In this document: positions 1-7,944 of the stretch, one piece after another
Numbering within the stretch: position 1 is the first letter of the stretch
How the letters are laid out: each line of letters opens with the position of its first letter
Assembly (NCBI GenBank): GCA_045651205.1
Contig: JAZRSA010000020.1
Span: 1 to 64,000, forward strand
Length of the DNA stretch: 64,000 nt
Origin: UMGS1649 sp045651205
GTDB taxonomy: Bacteria; Bacillota; Clostridia; TANB77; CAG-465
Direction of reading: 5' to 3'
Notes under the pieces: model-generated
What the model was told of the DNA's origin: nothing
Seen by the model: the letters and a program-made list of their open reading frames with translations, nothing else
The model's database searches: none
Made by a program: the position numbers and the translations under genes

Positions 1-5
1 ATATT

Positions 6-968
6 ATGAAAAATTTATTAAAAAAATTATCATGTTTAATGGTAGTTGCATTTGTTGCAGTATCATTATTTAGCTGTGCTTTAACTCCTCAAACACAATT
101 AAAGTTTACAGCGTTCCCAGAAACTGAATACAATGTAGGTGAAACTACTGAAGCTCAATTCTTAGAAAATGTTAAAGTAGAACTTGATGGAAAAGAAAAG
201 ATAGAATTAAAAAGCGAAGAAATAACAGAGGATCATATTAAATATATTAGAACATCTACTAAAGATGTAATTGTTGATGCAACAAATAATACAAAGATTT
301 CTAAGGAGTTGTTATCTGCTATTTCTGCATCAAACAAAAATACGCTTTTTGTAAATGTTGGTGAAAATCAATTTGTATTTTATGGTTCAAAAATAGAAAC
401 TATTTCGGATGCAGATGTATATATGAATATAGAAAAAGCATCAAATGATGAAGGTGTTTCTAAGTTGTTAAAAGATAAAAAAGGAATTGTTATTTCATTT
501 GCAAATGGAAACAAATTCCCTGAAGGGACAATAGTACGTGTAAAAGCAAACTCTATTGTTAAAGAACAAATAACTACAGACGCAAAAGTGTATTCATATG
601 ATTTAAAAAACGGTACGTATAAGCTTGTTCAAACAAATATCGGTTTAGAAGAAGACTATTATAATTTAAGAATCGATGGAGATACTAAATATGTGCTTGT
701 AGAGAAATCAGTTGAATTAGCAGAAGTGGCTGGCTCTGAGAATGAAAATAAAGAAGTTGTAGAATTTATAGATTCCAATATGACATATCTTTTAGTTATA
801 GCAGGAAGTATAGTTGTAATATTTGTGGTTGTAGCAATGCTAATTGCTAACAGAGGAAAACAAGAAATAAAGGTTGAAGTTCCGGTAGAAAATGTGCCTG
901 AAAATGAACCAATAGAACCTCAAACAGCAGCTGAAGAACTTAAAAATATTATAGATGAAAATAAATAA
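6..968 (+). CDS. Predicted lipoprotein with C-terminal membrane anchor, unknown function
   Basis: The 320-residue product starts with a lipoprotein signal peptide: basic KNLLKK, a hydrophobic core, and an LFSC lipobox with Cys at about residue 24. The middle is a soluble domain I do not recognise. A hydrophobic helix near residues 258-282 is followed by a basic stop (NRGK) and a charged Glu/Pro-rich tail, so the protein may be held at both ends of its exported domain. It precedes the TraX/VanW/Dlt-like cluster in the same direction, separated by a hairpin. The upstream region lies outside the window, so the promoter cannot be seen. An envelope role is inference. Confidence 0.75.
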   Translation: MKNLLKKLSCLMVVAFVAVSLFSCALTPQTQLKFTAFPETEYNVGETTEAQFLENVKVELDGKEKIELKSEEITEDHIKYIRTSTKDVIVDATNNTKISKELLSAISASNKNTLFVNVGENQFVFYGSKIETISDADVYMNIEKASNDEGVSKLLKDKKGIVISFANGNKFPEGTIVRVKANSIVKEQITTDAKVYSYDLKNGTYKLVQTNIGLEEDYYNLRIDGDTKYVLVEKSVELAEVAGSENENKEVVEFIDSNMTYLLVIAGSIVVIFVVVAMLIANRGKQEIKVEVPVENVPENEPIEPQTAAEELKNIIDENK

Positions 969-993
969 TACAAGTAAATAATATGAACAAAAG

Positions 994-1025
994 ACAGTAT
1001 ACCTTAAGATAATAGGGTATACTGT
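994..1025 (+). terminator. Intergenic hairpin, weak terminator or processing site
   Basis: A perfect 10-bp stem (ACAGTATACC/GGTATACTGT, 12-nt loop) lies between the lipoprotein gene and the TraX-like gene. It has no good T-tract, so it may be an attenuator or RNA processing site rather than a full terminator. Confidence 0.45.
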
Positions 1026-1042
1026 TAACTTTAAGAGGTAAT

Positions 1043-1804
1043 ATGAAGGGAATAACATCAAATAAACTGAAAATTATAGCAATAATTCTTATGATATTAG
1101 ATCATATAGGATACTATTTTGTAAGTTACATATCTAAAGAAGCTTTTGATGTATTAAGATTTTTTGGAAGAATGGCGATGCCTGTGTTTGCATTTTTAAT
1201 TGTACAAGGTTTCTTCCATACAAAAGACATTAAAATGTATATGTTTAAATTGTTTGTAACTGCAACAATATTTCAAGGATTATTGTTTGGCCTTGGAATA
1301 ATAAATCAAGCATACGTTTCGAATTATTATATAGTAATAAACACTTATTTAAATATATTATATTCTTTTGTTTTATCTTTAATAATGTTATGGTTAATAG
1401 ATAAAAAGGATATATTAAAAAACAAGGGATTAAATTATATACTTAAATTACTTGGTATAGCATTAATTGTTTGGTTATACCATGTAGTAGATTTAGAATT
1501 AGGATTAAGAGTACCTGTAACAATAATAGGATTCTATATAGCGGAGAAAATAAAGAGAAGTGGAAAGAGTGCTGAAATGTCTCAAGTAATAATGCTAATT
1601 ACACTTGTATTAGCACTTTTTGCAGATTATAAAAATCTACAATTCAACTTGCCATCAATTTTATCTTTGTTTATAATCTCGCTATATAACGGTGAAAGAG
1701 GGAAAAAGAATAAGTGGATTAGTACAGCTTTCTATGTATTTTATCCATTACACCATGTAGTACTATACGTTACAGCATTAACATTAACGCACATTGTGAG
1801 GTAG
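1043..1804 (+). CDS. TraX family membrane protein
   Basis: This 253-residue polytopic protein has a TraX-type N-terminus: NKLKIIAIILMILDHIGYY, then a short RFFGRMAMPVFAFLI segment. About seven or eight hydrophobic segments follow. TraX of the F plasmid is required for N-terminal acetylation of pilin, and relatives are treated as membrane acyltransferases. The start has a GAGG ribosome binding site 7 nt upstream. The gene is followed after 3 nt by a VanW gene, then by DltA-like and DltC-like genes. This suggests an acyl transfer step on an envelope molecule, but the substrate is unknown. Confidence 0.8.
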   Translation: MKGITSNKLKIIAIILMILDHIGYYFVSYISKEAFDVLRFFGRMAMPVFAFLIVQGFFHTKDIKMYMFKLFVTATIFQGLLFGLGIINQAYVSNYYIVINTYLNILYSFVLSLIMLWLIDKKDILKNKGLNYILKLLGIALIVWLYHVVDLELGLRVPVTIIGFYIAEKIKRSGKSAEMSQVIMLITLVLALFADYKNLQFNLPSILSLFIISLYNGERGKKNKWISTAFYVFYPLHHVVLYVTALTLTHIVR

Positions 1805-1807
1805 ACT

Positions 1808-2635
1808 ATGAGAAGAAAATTGTTTTGTGAATTAGGTCCATGGGCATACAAGATATCCGTTTTTAAAGAAGGAATAAGAAAAGATGTTAAGGACATAATT
1901 AAGCATAATAAATTAGCAAAAAGGAAGGCTAAAGAAGATTATAAGCATATATTAAAGGGAGATATGAAGCTACTTCTTAGAAAACTAGAAGGAGTGGATA
2001 TGAGACTGCAAGTAAATAAGATTACTAATCTAAAACTAGCAGCAGAAAGAATAAACGGTCTTGTAATAATGCCAGGAGAAACATTCTCCTTTTGGAAACT
2101 AGTTGGTAAACCAACTAAAAAGAAAGGCTATCTTAAGGGCTTGGTTATTAAGAATAGTACATCGTTTGGAGAAGATTATGGTGGTGGGTTATGCCAATTA
2201 GCTAATCTAATACATTATTTAGTGTTACATACACCGCTTGAGGTAACAGAACTTCATCATCATTCTGATGCATTGTTCCCAGATTACAAACGCAGAGTTC
2301 CATTTGGAACCGGAACATCAATATCATATAAAAGCGTAGATTACAGATTTAAAAACACATTAGACTATCCAATTGAACTAAAAATATGGTTGGATGAAAC
2401 AATGCTTTATGGCGAAATTAGAGCGGATAAAGAATTGGATGTTAAATATAAATTGGTCGAAGAAGATCATCATTATGCTTTAGAAGATGGTAAGTATTTT
2501 AGGAAAAGTGAAATATATAGAATATGTATAGATAAGAAAACAAAAGAAGAAATAAGTAAAGAATTAATATTAAAAAATCATTCGAGGGTTATGTATGATT
2601 ATTCGCTTATCCCAGAAGATGAAATAAGGAAGTAG
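1808..2635 (+). CDS. Short VanW family protein
   Basis: The 275-residue protein contains the VanW core: MPGETFSFW, then the GGGLCQLANLIH segment with the conserved Gly-Gly-Gly-x-Cys-Gln, then YRFKNTLDYPIEL. It has no signal peptide, membrane segment, peptidoglycan-binding domain or G5 domain, unlike the 594-residue VanW protein at 23406. This is the short architecture of the VanW that accompanies VanB-type glycopeptide resistance, whose biochemical role is not settled. No vanHAX genes are present, so resistance should not be inferred. The gene is packed between the TraX-like and DltA-like genes (3 nt and 1 nt gaps), implying one transcript. Confidence 0.85.
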   Translation: MRRKLFCELGPWAYKISVFKEGIRKDVKDIIKHNKLAKRKAKEDYKHILKGDMKLLLRKLEGVDMRLQVNKITNLKLAAERINGLVIMPGETFSFWKLVGKPTKKKGYLKGLVIKNSTSFGEDYGGGLCQLANLIHYLVLHTPLEVTELHHHSDALFPDYKRRVPFGTGTSISYKSVDYRFKNTLDYPIELKIWLDETMLYGEIRADKELDVKYKLVEEDHHYALEDGKYFRKSEIYRICIDKKTKEEISKELILKNHSRVMYDYSLIPEDEIRK

Positions 2636-2636
2636 A

Positions 2637-4058
2637 ATGTTATTAGAAAAAATAAGAGATAATTTAGCTTTAAAGGACAAGTTAGTATATTTATCTAAAG
2701 GTAATAGTTATACATATAGTGAACTTAACCAGAAAGTAAAAAAGATATACAGCTATTTAATAAAAGAAAATATAACTGGTAGAGTTATATGTGTAGGACA
2801 CAAAGAAATAGAAATGCTAGCAAGCTTTTTAGCTTGTTCCTTTGCGGGAATTACATATGTACCAGTAGATATATCTTTGCCAAAGGAAAGGCTAGAGTAC
2901 ATAGTAAAAGATATAAAACCAGGATTGGTATTAGATAAAAATAAAGTAGATGAGATATTAACTATAGAACCAGAGGAAAATATTGAATTGGATATAAAAA
3001 TGAAGAGTGAAGATGTGTATTATATAATTTATACATCTGGAAGTACAGGTAATCCTAAAGGTGTTGAGGTTACATATGCCAATTTAGAGTCATTCGTAAA
3101 ATGGTTTGTAAATTTAATAGCTGAGGGAAATATAAAAGTGTTAAATACAGCGCTATTTTCATTTGATTTATCTGTTGCAGATATATACTTTTCGCTATAT
3201 ACTGCATCTGTTTTAAGCGTAACAGAAGCAAATTTTGTTACAAATGCGAAGGGATTATATGAAGAATTAAATAGTTTGGATGTAAACTTAACTGTTATGA
3301 CTCCGTCTTATGCAGATATGTTATTAACAGATAAAACTTTTAATAGTATGTTACTACCTAATTTAAGAACGATGTATTTTTGTGGTGAGACTTTAACAAA
3401 AAACACAGTAGATAGATTAAAAGAAAGATTTAATGGTGTAAAAATAATTAATTCATATGGACCAACAGAATGTACAGTTGCAATTTCTAGTATAGATGTA
3501 ACAGATTGCGTGGAAAATAAACTACCGGTTGGATATGTGAAAGAAGATACAAGTGTATATATATTAGATGAGAATTTAGAAGAAACAAAAGAAAAAGGTG
3601 AAATTATAATATCCGGAGATAGTGTTGCGAAAGGTTATTTTAATTTAGATACAGACAAATTCTTTATATACAAAAATAAATGGGCATATAAAACAGGAGA
3701 TATGGGATATATAAAAGATAACATTCTTTATTTTGATTCTAGGAAAGATAGTCAAATAAAGTTTATGGGACATAGAATAGAACTTGAAGATATAACAGCA
3801 AACATATTAAATGTGGATGATGTGGAAAATACAGTCACATTTACAAAGAAAAATGAGGAAAACATAGTCACGAGAATAATATCGTGTGTTAAATTGAAAG
3901 AAACAAGTAATTTGGATGCAAAAGCGTTAGATGGAATACTGAGAGAAAAACTACCAACGTACATGATACCTAAAATTAAGATTGTAGATAAAATAGAGTT
4001 AAATGTAAATGGTAAGGTGGATAAAAAACAAATGGAGGAAACATATAGTGGAAGATAA
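2637..4058 (+). CDS. DltA-like amino-acid adenylation enzyme
   Basis: This 473-residue enzyme belongs to the ANL superfamily. The P-loop YTSGSTGNPKG lies near residues 130-140. FDLSVADIYFSLYT, LPNLRTMYFCGE and SYGPTECTVA follow in DltA-like order, and the C-terminus carries the catalytic Lys region (NGKVDKKQ). DltA adenylates D-alanine and loads it on the carrier protein DltC. The similarity in the substrate-pocket region makes D-Ala likely, though not proven. The 3' end overlaps the next gene's start by 11 nt, and that gene encodes a carrier protein. No dltB (MBOAT) or dltD is nearby, so the downstream acceptor step must differ or be encoded elsewhere. Confidence 0.85.
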   Translation: MLLEKIRDNLALKDKLVYLSKGNSYTYSELNQKVKKIYSYLIKENITGRVICVGHKEIEMLASFLACSFAGITYVPVDISLPKERLEYIVKDIKPGLVLDKNKVDEILTIEPEENIELDIKMKSEDVYYIIYTSGSTGNPKGVEVTYANLESFVKWFVNLIAEGNIKVLNTALFSFDLSVADIYFSLYTASVLSVTEANFVTNAKGLYEELNSLDVNLTVMTPSYADMLLTDKTFNSMLLPNLRTMYFCGETLTKNTVDRLKERFNGVKIINSYGPTECTVAISSIDVTDCVENKLPVGYVKEDTSVYILDENLEETKEKGEIIISGDSVAKGYFNLDTDKFFIYKNKWAYKTGDMGYIKDNILYFDSRKDSQIKFMGHRIELEDITANILNVDDVENTVTFTKKNEENIVTRIISCVKLKETSNLDAKALDGILREKLPTYMIPKIKIVDKIELNVNGKVDKKQMEETYSGR

Positions 4059-4284
4059 AATAAAAGATATTTTATATGAAGTATGCGATGATGAAAGAGT
4101 GTACGAAGAAGGTATAGATTTATTGGAGGAAGTAATAGATTCTATGGCATTGATAGAACTTTTCTCAAGATTAGAAGAGGAATTTGATATAGAAGTACAA
4201 CCTACTGAAATACCATTAGACAGTTTAAGGACAATAGAAGGAATAAAAGAATTAATAGAAGGGAAGATAAGCGAAAATGAATAA
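4048..4284 (+). CDS. DltC-like carrier protein
   Basis: A 78-residue acidic carrier protein. I place the start at GTG 4048 because GGAGG at 4034-4038 has correct spacing; the upstream in-frame start at 4009 lies inside the adenylation gene and has no ribosome binding site. The helix-2 motif VIDSMALIELF carries the Ser (about residue 32) that would receive phosphopantetheine. The N-terminal EVCDDERV and EEEFDIEVQPTE segments resemble D-alanyl carrier proteins more than fatty-acid ACP, which is encoded separately at 42184. It overlaps the DltA-like gene upstream and the membrane protein gene downstream, fitting one operon. Confidence 0.85.
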   Translation: MEDKIKDILYEVCDDERVYEEGIDLLEEVIDSMALIELFSRLEEEFDIEVQPTEIPLDSLRTIEGIKELIEGKISENE

Positions 4285-5839
4285 AGAAGAAACTTTGAAA
4301 TTAGGAAATAAAATACTAAACATAGCTTCGGAAATATTTGTTGCTTTTATGATTATATTATTTCCTTTATTAGTAGATAAAACTGGATTTTTTAGAATAC
4401 TTGAAGCTAAATGGTATTCACATTTAACAATAGTTTCTACATATATATTTGTTGTGTTATCTGTGTTAATATATTTCTTCTTAGTAAAAGGAATAAATCT
4501 TTTAAAAGGTAAAAAGTTTACAAAGGGAAAGGTGTTTGTATGTGCATTTTTGCTAATTAATGTAATATCTACATTAATTTCGCCATACTTTAAAACACAC
4601 GATTTGTTAATAGGTTCAGGTAGAGGAGAAGGTTTAATAAATATATTATTGTATACATTAAGTTTTATATTTGTTAGTACATTTTTAAAGTACGAAAAAA
4701 GACAAATAAATTATTTTGCAATATCTGCATTAATATTTAGTAGTATATGTGTAGTTCAATATTTTGGATTTAATCCATTTAATATGTATCAAGATGGTAT
4801 AGGGACACATAACGTTAGCTTTATGGGAACGATAGGTAATGTTGATTTTATATCTGCATACTATACTATAGTTCTTACAATTTCTCTTGTAACATATTTA
4901 TTTGTGTCTGAAAAGAAATGGCAAAGCTTTATTAATTTAACTGCAGTAACAATGGGAATGTTTATATTCCAAATAATAGATGTACAAAGTGGAGTAGTTG
5001 CATTTATGGCAGTAGCTGCATTGCTTGCGCCATATATATTACTTTCAGGGGAAACTTTTGGTAGAACTTTAGTTGTAATAGCGGGAATAGTAGTTGGTTT
5101 TTTAGTAGATCAAGTAATAAATCTTAAGTATATTTATGAAACAAAGAAGCTTGTTTTTGATTGGCAGATAAATGAACTAGGAATAGCGATGGTAATATGT
5201 GTAGTAGTATTGTTGATATTAGCATTTATATTAAAGAAGAAAGATTATTATTTGTTACATCAAAGAAGACGTATTTTAATAATATATGGTTTGATGTTAC
5301 TTGCTATAGTTGGAACTCTTGTAGTGCTATATGTTAAAGATTTTAATGTAGGAATACTTCATGAAATACATGATATATTGCATGGTAATTTTAAAGATGA
5401 ATATGGAACTTATAGAGTGTTCTTGTGGAAGCGAACATTAAAACTTGTAGAAGAGGCGCCGATAATCGGAACGGGTAGTGATACTTTTGCGATAAGGTTT
5501 ATGAGTAAATATACATCTGATGTGGCGGCGTTAGGAAAGCTTACTATAAATGATACGGCTGCAAATGTATATTTAACAATTCTTGTAAATACAGGGGTGC
5601 TAGGATTAACATCGTTTGTAATTTTAGTATTATCTCAAGTGTTTAAATTGTTAAAGACTGCATTAGGTGGTAAGTTGCATGATGATATAGTTCACGGTAA
5701 CACATATTATTATATACTTTCTATGGGAGTATTGGCTTATGCGGTACAAGATTTCTTTAACCTATGGGTAGTTATTGTAACACCGATATATTTTGTTACA
5801 ATGGGAATGTTAGATAATGTGAAAGAAAATAAACAATAA
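4277..5839 (+). CDS. O-antigen ligase / Wzy-like polytopic membrane protein
   Basis: The 520-residue protein has about twelve hydrophobic segments and a larger loop near residues 345-400. Its motif AYRVFLWKRTL-like stretch (YGTYRVFLWKRT) and PIIGTGSDTFAIRF are characteristic of the Wzy_C / O-antigen ligase family, which polymerises or transfers lipid-linked glycans at the outer membrane face. The ATG overlaps the carrier gene by 8 nt, implying translational coupling. With the Dlt-like pair it suggests assembly and acyl decoration of a surface glycopolymer. The exact substrate cannot be read from the sequence. Confidence 0.75.
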   Translation: MNKEETLKLGNKILNIASEIFVAFMIILFPLLVDKTGFFRILEAKWYSHLTIVSTYIFVVLSVLIYFFLVKGINLLKGKKFTKGKVFVCAFLLINVISTLISPYFKTHDLLIGSGRGEGLINILLYTLSFIFVSTFLKYEKRQINYFAISALIFSSICVVQYFGFNPFNMYQDGIGTHNVSFMGTIGNVDFISAYYTIVLTISLVTYLFVSEKKWQSFINLTAVTMGMFIFQIIDVQSGVVAFMAVAALLAPYILLSGETFGRTLVVIAGIVVGFLVDQVINLKYIYETKKLVFDWQINELGIAMVICVVVLLILAFILKKKDYYLLHQRRRILIIYGLMLLAIVGTLVVLYVKDFNVGILHEIHDILHGNFKDEYGTYRVFLWKRTLKLVEEAPIIGTGSDTFAIRFMSKYTSDVAALGKLTINDTAANVYLTILVNTGVLGLTSFVILVLSQVFKLLKTALGGKLHDDIVHGNTYYYILSMGVLAYAVQDFFNLWVVIVTPIYFVTMGMLDNVKENKQ

Positions 5840-5871
5840 AATAAAACAAATAATAATAATTAATATAAAGG

Positions 5872-5903
5872 AAAAACAGCACACTTGTTAGTGTGCTGTT
5901 TTT
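5872..5903. terminator. Bidirectional intrinsic terminator
   Basis: Stem AAAAACAGCACAC / GTGTGCTGTTTTT with a TTGTTA loop. It has T-tracts on both strands and serves the convergent Wzy-like gene and the minus-strand orphan gene. Confidence 0.9.
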
Positions 5904-5935
5904 GTGTGTGCCATTTTAGGCGATTAGGCAATTAA

Positions 5936-6466
5936 TTACATCGGTACCATTCCGGGGAGAAGAGCATAGAACTCGTCAGAGAATCCAGAGCGAATGAAGT
6001 CTTCCTTTCTGGGAATTTCCATAAAGTATTTGGCCGGTGCTCCGTAAAATTTCTTACCAGTGGCCGTTTTTACAGTGAGGTTGCAATACCTCCAAATGCT
6101 ATGGGTGACGCGATTGTCTGCGTCAAGGGAATTGCTTCTGATGAAGTATACGGGAATGTCGTGCTCGATACACTTGAGAGCATAGTTGTAACTTTGCTTG
6201 TCAAGAAATCTTCCGCTACCCTTAAGAAGGATAGCATCGCCTTCTTTCAGGCTGGAAATCCGCGGGGGATTGCCGCTTGTCCTTTCTACGATTTCAACAG
6301 TAGAATCCGACATGAATTCTCTGTAGTTTCTTACCCGGTTGAAGCTGGTTCTGACGAACTCGCGATCCGAGTGGCTGAGATTGCACAAGCCTTTCTCCTG
6401 AGAGATAACGATTACCCGTTTTGCTGCTGCTCCGTGGAAATTGAGAGTTACGTTGTTGGTTGCCAT
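5936..6466 (-). CDS. Orphan hypothetical protein of foreign composition
   Basis: I do not recognise this 176-residue protein. It has no signal peptide or membrane helix. The N-terminal half contains KRVIVISQEKG and DAILLKGSG; the C-terminal half is rich in aromatic residues (YCNLTV, YFMEIPRKEDF). Base composition is clearly richer in G+C than the surroundings, with codons such as CGC/CGG, CTC and ATC that neighbours seldom use, suggesting transfer. The ATG is preceded by AGGAGG. It is a single-gene unit with its own consensus promoter, a structured leader of about 95 nt and a terminator shared with the convergent operon. Confidence 0.75.
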   Translation of the reverse strand: MATNNVTLNFHGAAAKRVIVISQEKGLCNLSHSDREFVRTSFNRVRNYREFMSDSTVEIVERTSGNPPRISSLKEGDAILLKGSGRFLDKQSYNYALKCIEHDIPVYFIRSNSLDADNRVTHSIWRYCNLTVKTATGKKFYGAPAKYFMEIPRKEDFIRSGFSDEFYALLPGMVPM

Positions 6467-6562
6467 GAAAAAACCTCCTAAAATTTAGTAGCATGCGGAT
6501 TGGCACAATAATGCCTTAAATAACACATGCAATTGCTATTGTGTTACTCTTTATTTAACACT
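6467..6562 (-). promoter_or_regulatory. Structured 5' leader of the orphan gene at 5936
   Basis: The leader begins with a hairpin at the predicted transcript start (GTGTTA / TAACAC, 6541-6561). The second arm can instead pair downstream (TAACACA / TGTGTTA), and a third hairpin GGCA/TGCC lies nearer the ribosome binding site. The pairings are mutually exclusive in part, as in a switchable leader. No known riboswitch consensus was recognised. Confidence 0.45.
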
Positions 6563-6567
6563 CTTAT

Positions 6568-6596
6568 ATTATAACACATTGTTATAGTTATGTCAA
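6568..6596 (-). promoter_or_regulatory. Consensus sigma-A promoter of the orphan gene
   Basis: On the minus strand: TTGACA (6591-6596), 17-bp spacer, TATAAT (6568-6573), a perfect match to the vegetative consensus. The -35 box directly follows the T-tract of the HD-GYP gene's terminator. Confidence 0.9.
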
Positions 6597-6598
6597 CA

Positions 6599-6625
6599 AA
6601 AGCGAGAAGGTATTACTTCTCGCTT
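6599..6625 (-). terminator. Terminator of the HD-GYP gene
   Basis: Stem AAGCGAGAAG / CTTCTCGCTT read on the minus strand and followed by TTTTG. The stem includes the last codons of the gene. Confidence 0.75.
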
Positions 6626-7623
6626 GGTATTGTTTTTAAAATAAAATCTTTTTCTTGCCCGATAAAGTCAATAAACTTATCTGAAAGCGCCTCATCTAAT
6701 TGAGTTCCGGCAGAGCGCTTGATTTCTGCTAGAGCATCATCTAATGTATATCCATCACGATAAACTCTTCTTGAAGTTAATGCGTCGAATGTATCACATA
6801 TAGAAATTAATTTAACAAGATAAGGTATTTCATTGCCTTTTAATTTGTCTGGATATCCTTTTCCGTCAATTCTTTCGTGATGATGTCTTACTAGTGGTAA
6901 TGCATCTTTAAACGTTTCAGAAGATGCAAGAATTGTTTCTCCGATAACTGGATGAAGCTTAATTGTTTCATACTCTTCATCTGTAAGCTTACCGTTTTTT
7001 AATAGAATAGCATCTGCAATTCCTATTTTTCCAATATCATGGAAGTTTGCTGCTAGAGATAAAGTTTTCTTATCTTCGTCTGAAAGTTTTAAATACTCTG
7101 CAAATTTATTTGCATATACTGCAACTCTGTCACTATGTTCTTTCGTATAGTTGTCTTTAGCGTCAACTGCATTTTTTAATACGGTAGCTATTTCGACACC
7201 AAAGTTACTAATAGTTAAAGACATTTGCTTTATTTCATTCATTTGTTCAACATATTTGTAACCGCTTTCGATTAATAAAATTAGGTCATCAAATCTTGCG
7301 CCTTTTTCAAAGAAAGCTTGAATGTCTAATGAACGCATAATATCTATTGAAGGTGCTAAGTCTTTATGTGCAGACATCAGTATTATATATATTTCTTTAT
7401 CGAATTCACGAACTAATTTAACTATTTCATCACCGCGAATCATCGGCATTAGGTAGTTTACAACTAGTACGTCATGTTTGTTTGTTTTTAATTCTTGTAA
7501 TGCTGTTATTGGTTCAGTATATTTAGAAAGTCCAATTCCATAGCTATCTAGAACTATTTCCATAGCTTGCATAAGACCAATATCATCATCGATTATTAGA
7601 ACGTTGTTCTTTTTAGTGCTCAT
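6613..7623 (-). CDS. Receiver domain-HD-GYP protein, receiver lacks phospho-acceptor Asp
   Basis: The 336-residue protein has a receiver domain (about 5-125) followed by an HD-GYP phosphodiesterase domain (about 150-330). HD-GYP motifs are intact: NFHDIGKIGI, HPVIGE, HHHERIDGKGYP and CDTFDALTSRR, consistent with c-di-GMP hydrolysis. The receiver keeps the acidic pocket (D12-D14), the Ser of LMSAH and the Lys of FEKG, but the phosphorylation site reads VVNYLMP, with Asn56 where Asp is expected. Control by a kinase is therefore doubtful. It has its own promoter and terminator, and an AGGTGA ribosome binding site precedes the ATG. Confidence 0.9.
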   Translation of the reverse strand: MSTKKNNVLIIDDDIGLMQAMEIVLDSYGIGLSKYTEPITALQELKTNKHDVLVVNYLMPMIRGDEIVKLVREFDKEIYIILMSAHKDLAPSIDIMRSLDIQAFFEKGARFDDLILLIESGYKYVEQMNEIKQMSLTISNFGVEIATVLKNAVDAKDNYTKEHSDRVAVYANKFAEYLKLSDEDKKTLSLAANFHDIGKIGIADAILLKNGKLTDEEYETIKLHPVIGETILASSETFKDALPLVRHHHERIDGKGYPDKLKGNEIPYLVKLISICDTFDALTSRRVYRDGYTLDDALAEIKRSAGTQLDEALSDKFIDFIGQEKDFILKTIPSEK

Positions 7624-7644
7624 TTATCTCACCTCGGTATTTAG

Positions 7645-7673
7645 AGTATATCAAAAAGAAAGATTCATTACAA
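7645..7673 (-). promoter_or_regulatory. Promoter of the HD-GYP gene
   Basis: Minus strand TTGTAA (7668-7673), 17-bp spacer, TATACT (7645-7650), with an extended -10 TG. Confidence 0.75.
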
Positions 7674-7677
7674 GGGA

Positions 7678-7866
7678 CTATGAAATTATTTTAAATGTTC
7701 CAAGCGTAACTGTAAAATCATTTGGGAATACAGTAATAGATTCTATAGCAAGTTTGCCAGTTAAAAGTAGAAGTATTACTAGCAATTTGTTTATATCGCA
7801 ATTTCCAGTATTAGAGAATAAATTGCTAACAGAACTGCTATTTAAATTAGATAGAAATTCATCCAT
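7678..7866 (-). CDS. Possible small hydrophobic protein
   Basis: A 62-codon reading frame with an AGGTGG-like sequence 4 nt before the ATG, in a region otherwise without a gene. The product begins MDEFLSNLN and has one hydrophobic stretch (LLVILLLLTGKLAI). It ends just before the HD-GYP promoter on the same strand. I recognise no family and no strong promoter upstream, and an opposing 95-codon plus-strand frame exists. Treat it as tentative. Confidence 0.35.
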   Translation of the reverse strand: MDEFLSNLNSSSVSNLFSNTGNCDINKLLVILLLLTGKLAIESITVFPNDFTVTLGTFKIIS

Positions 7867-7896
7867 TTTACCACCTACTAAAATATATTAGAATGC

Positions 7897-7925
7897 TTGA
7901 GTTTTTATACATCTCATAGTATAAT
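7897..7925 (+). promoter_or_regulatory. Promoter of the membrane-anchored protein gene at 7945
   Basis: TTGAGT (7897-7902), 17-bp spacer, TATAAT (7920-7925). This places transcription initiation downstream of the in-frame ATG at 7897, so translation must start at 7945. Confidence 0.85.
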
Positions 7926-7944
7926 AAGGGTGTCGGAGGGCTAT

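Noticed and set aside
1808..2635. Vancomycin resistance cluster
   Set aside because: VanW alone does not confer resistance; no vanR/S/H/A/B/X or D-Ala-D-Lac ligase gene is in the window, and VanW domains are widespread in Clostridia.
6101..6481. 126-codon plus-strand frame
   Set aside because: Antisense to the orphan gene at 5936, no ribosome binding site, and it ends inside that gene's leader. The minus-strand gene has a perfect promoter and SD.
7604..7891. 95-codon plus-strand frame opposite the HD-GYP start
   Set aside because: No SD, overlaps the HD-GYP promoter and start; the composition looks like non-coding or antisense sequence.
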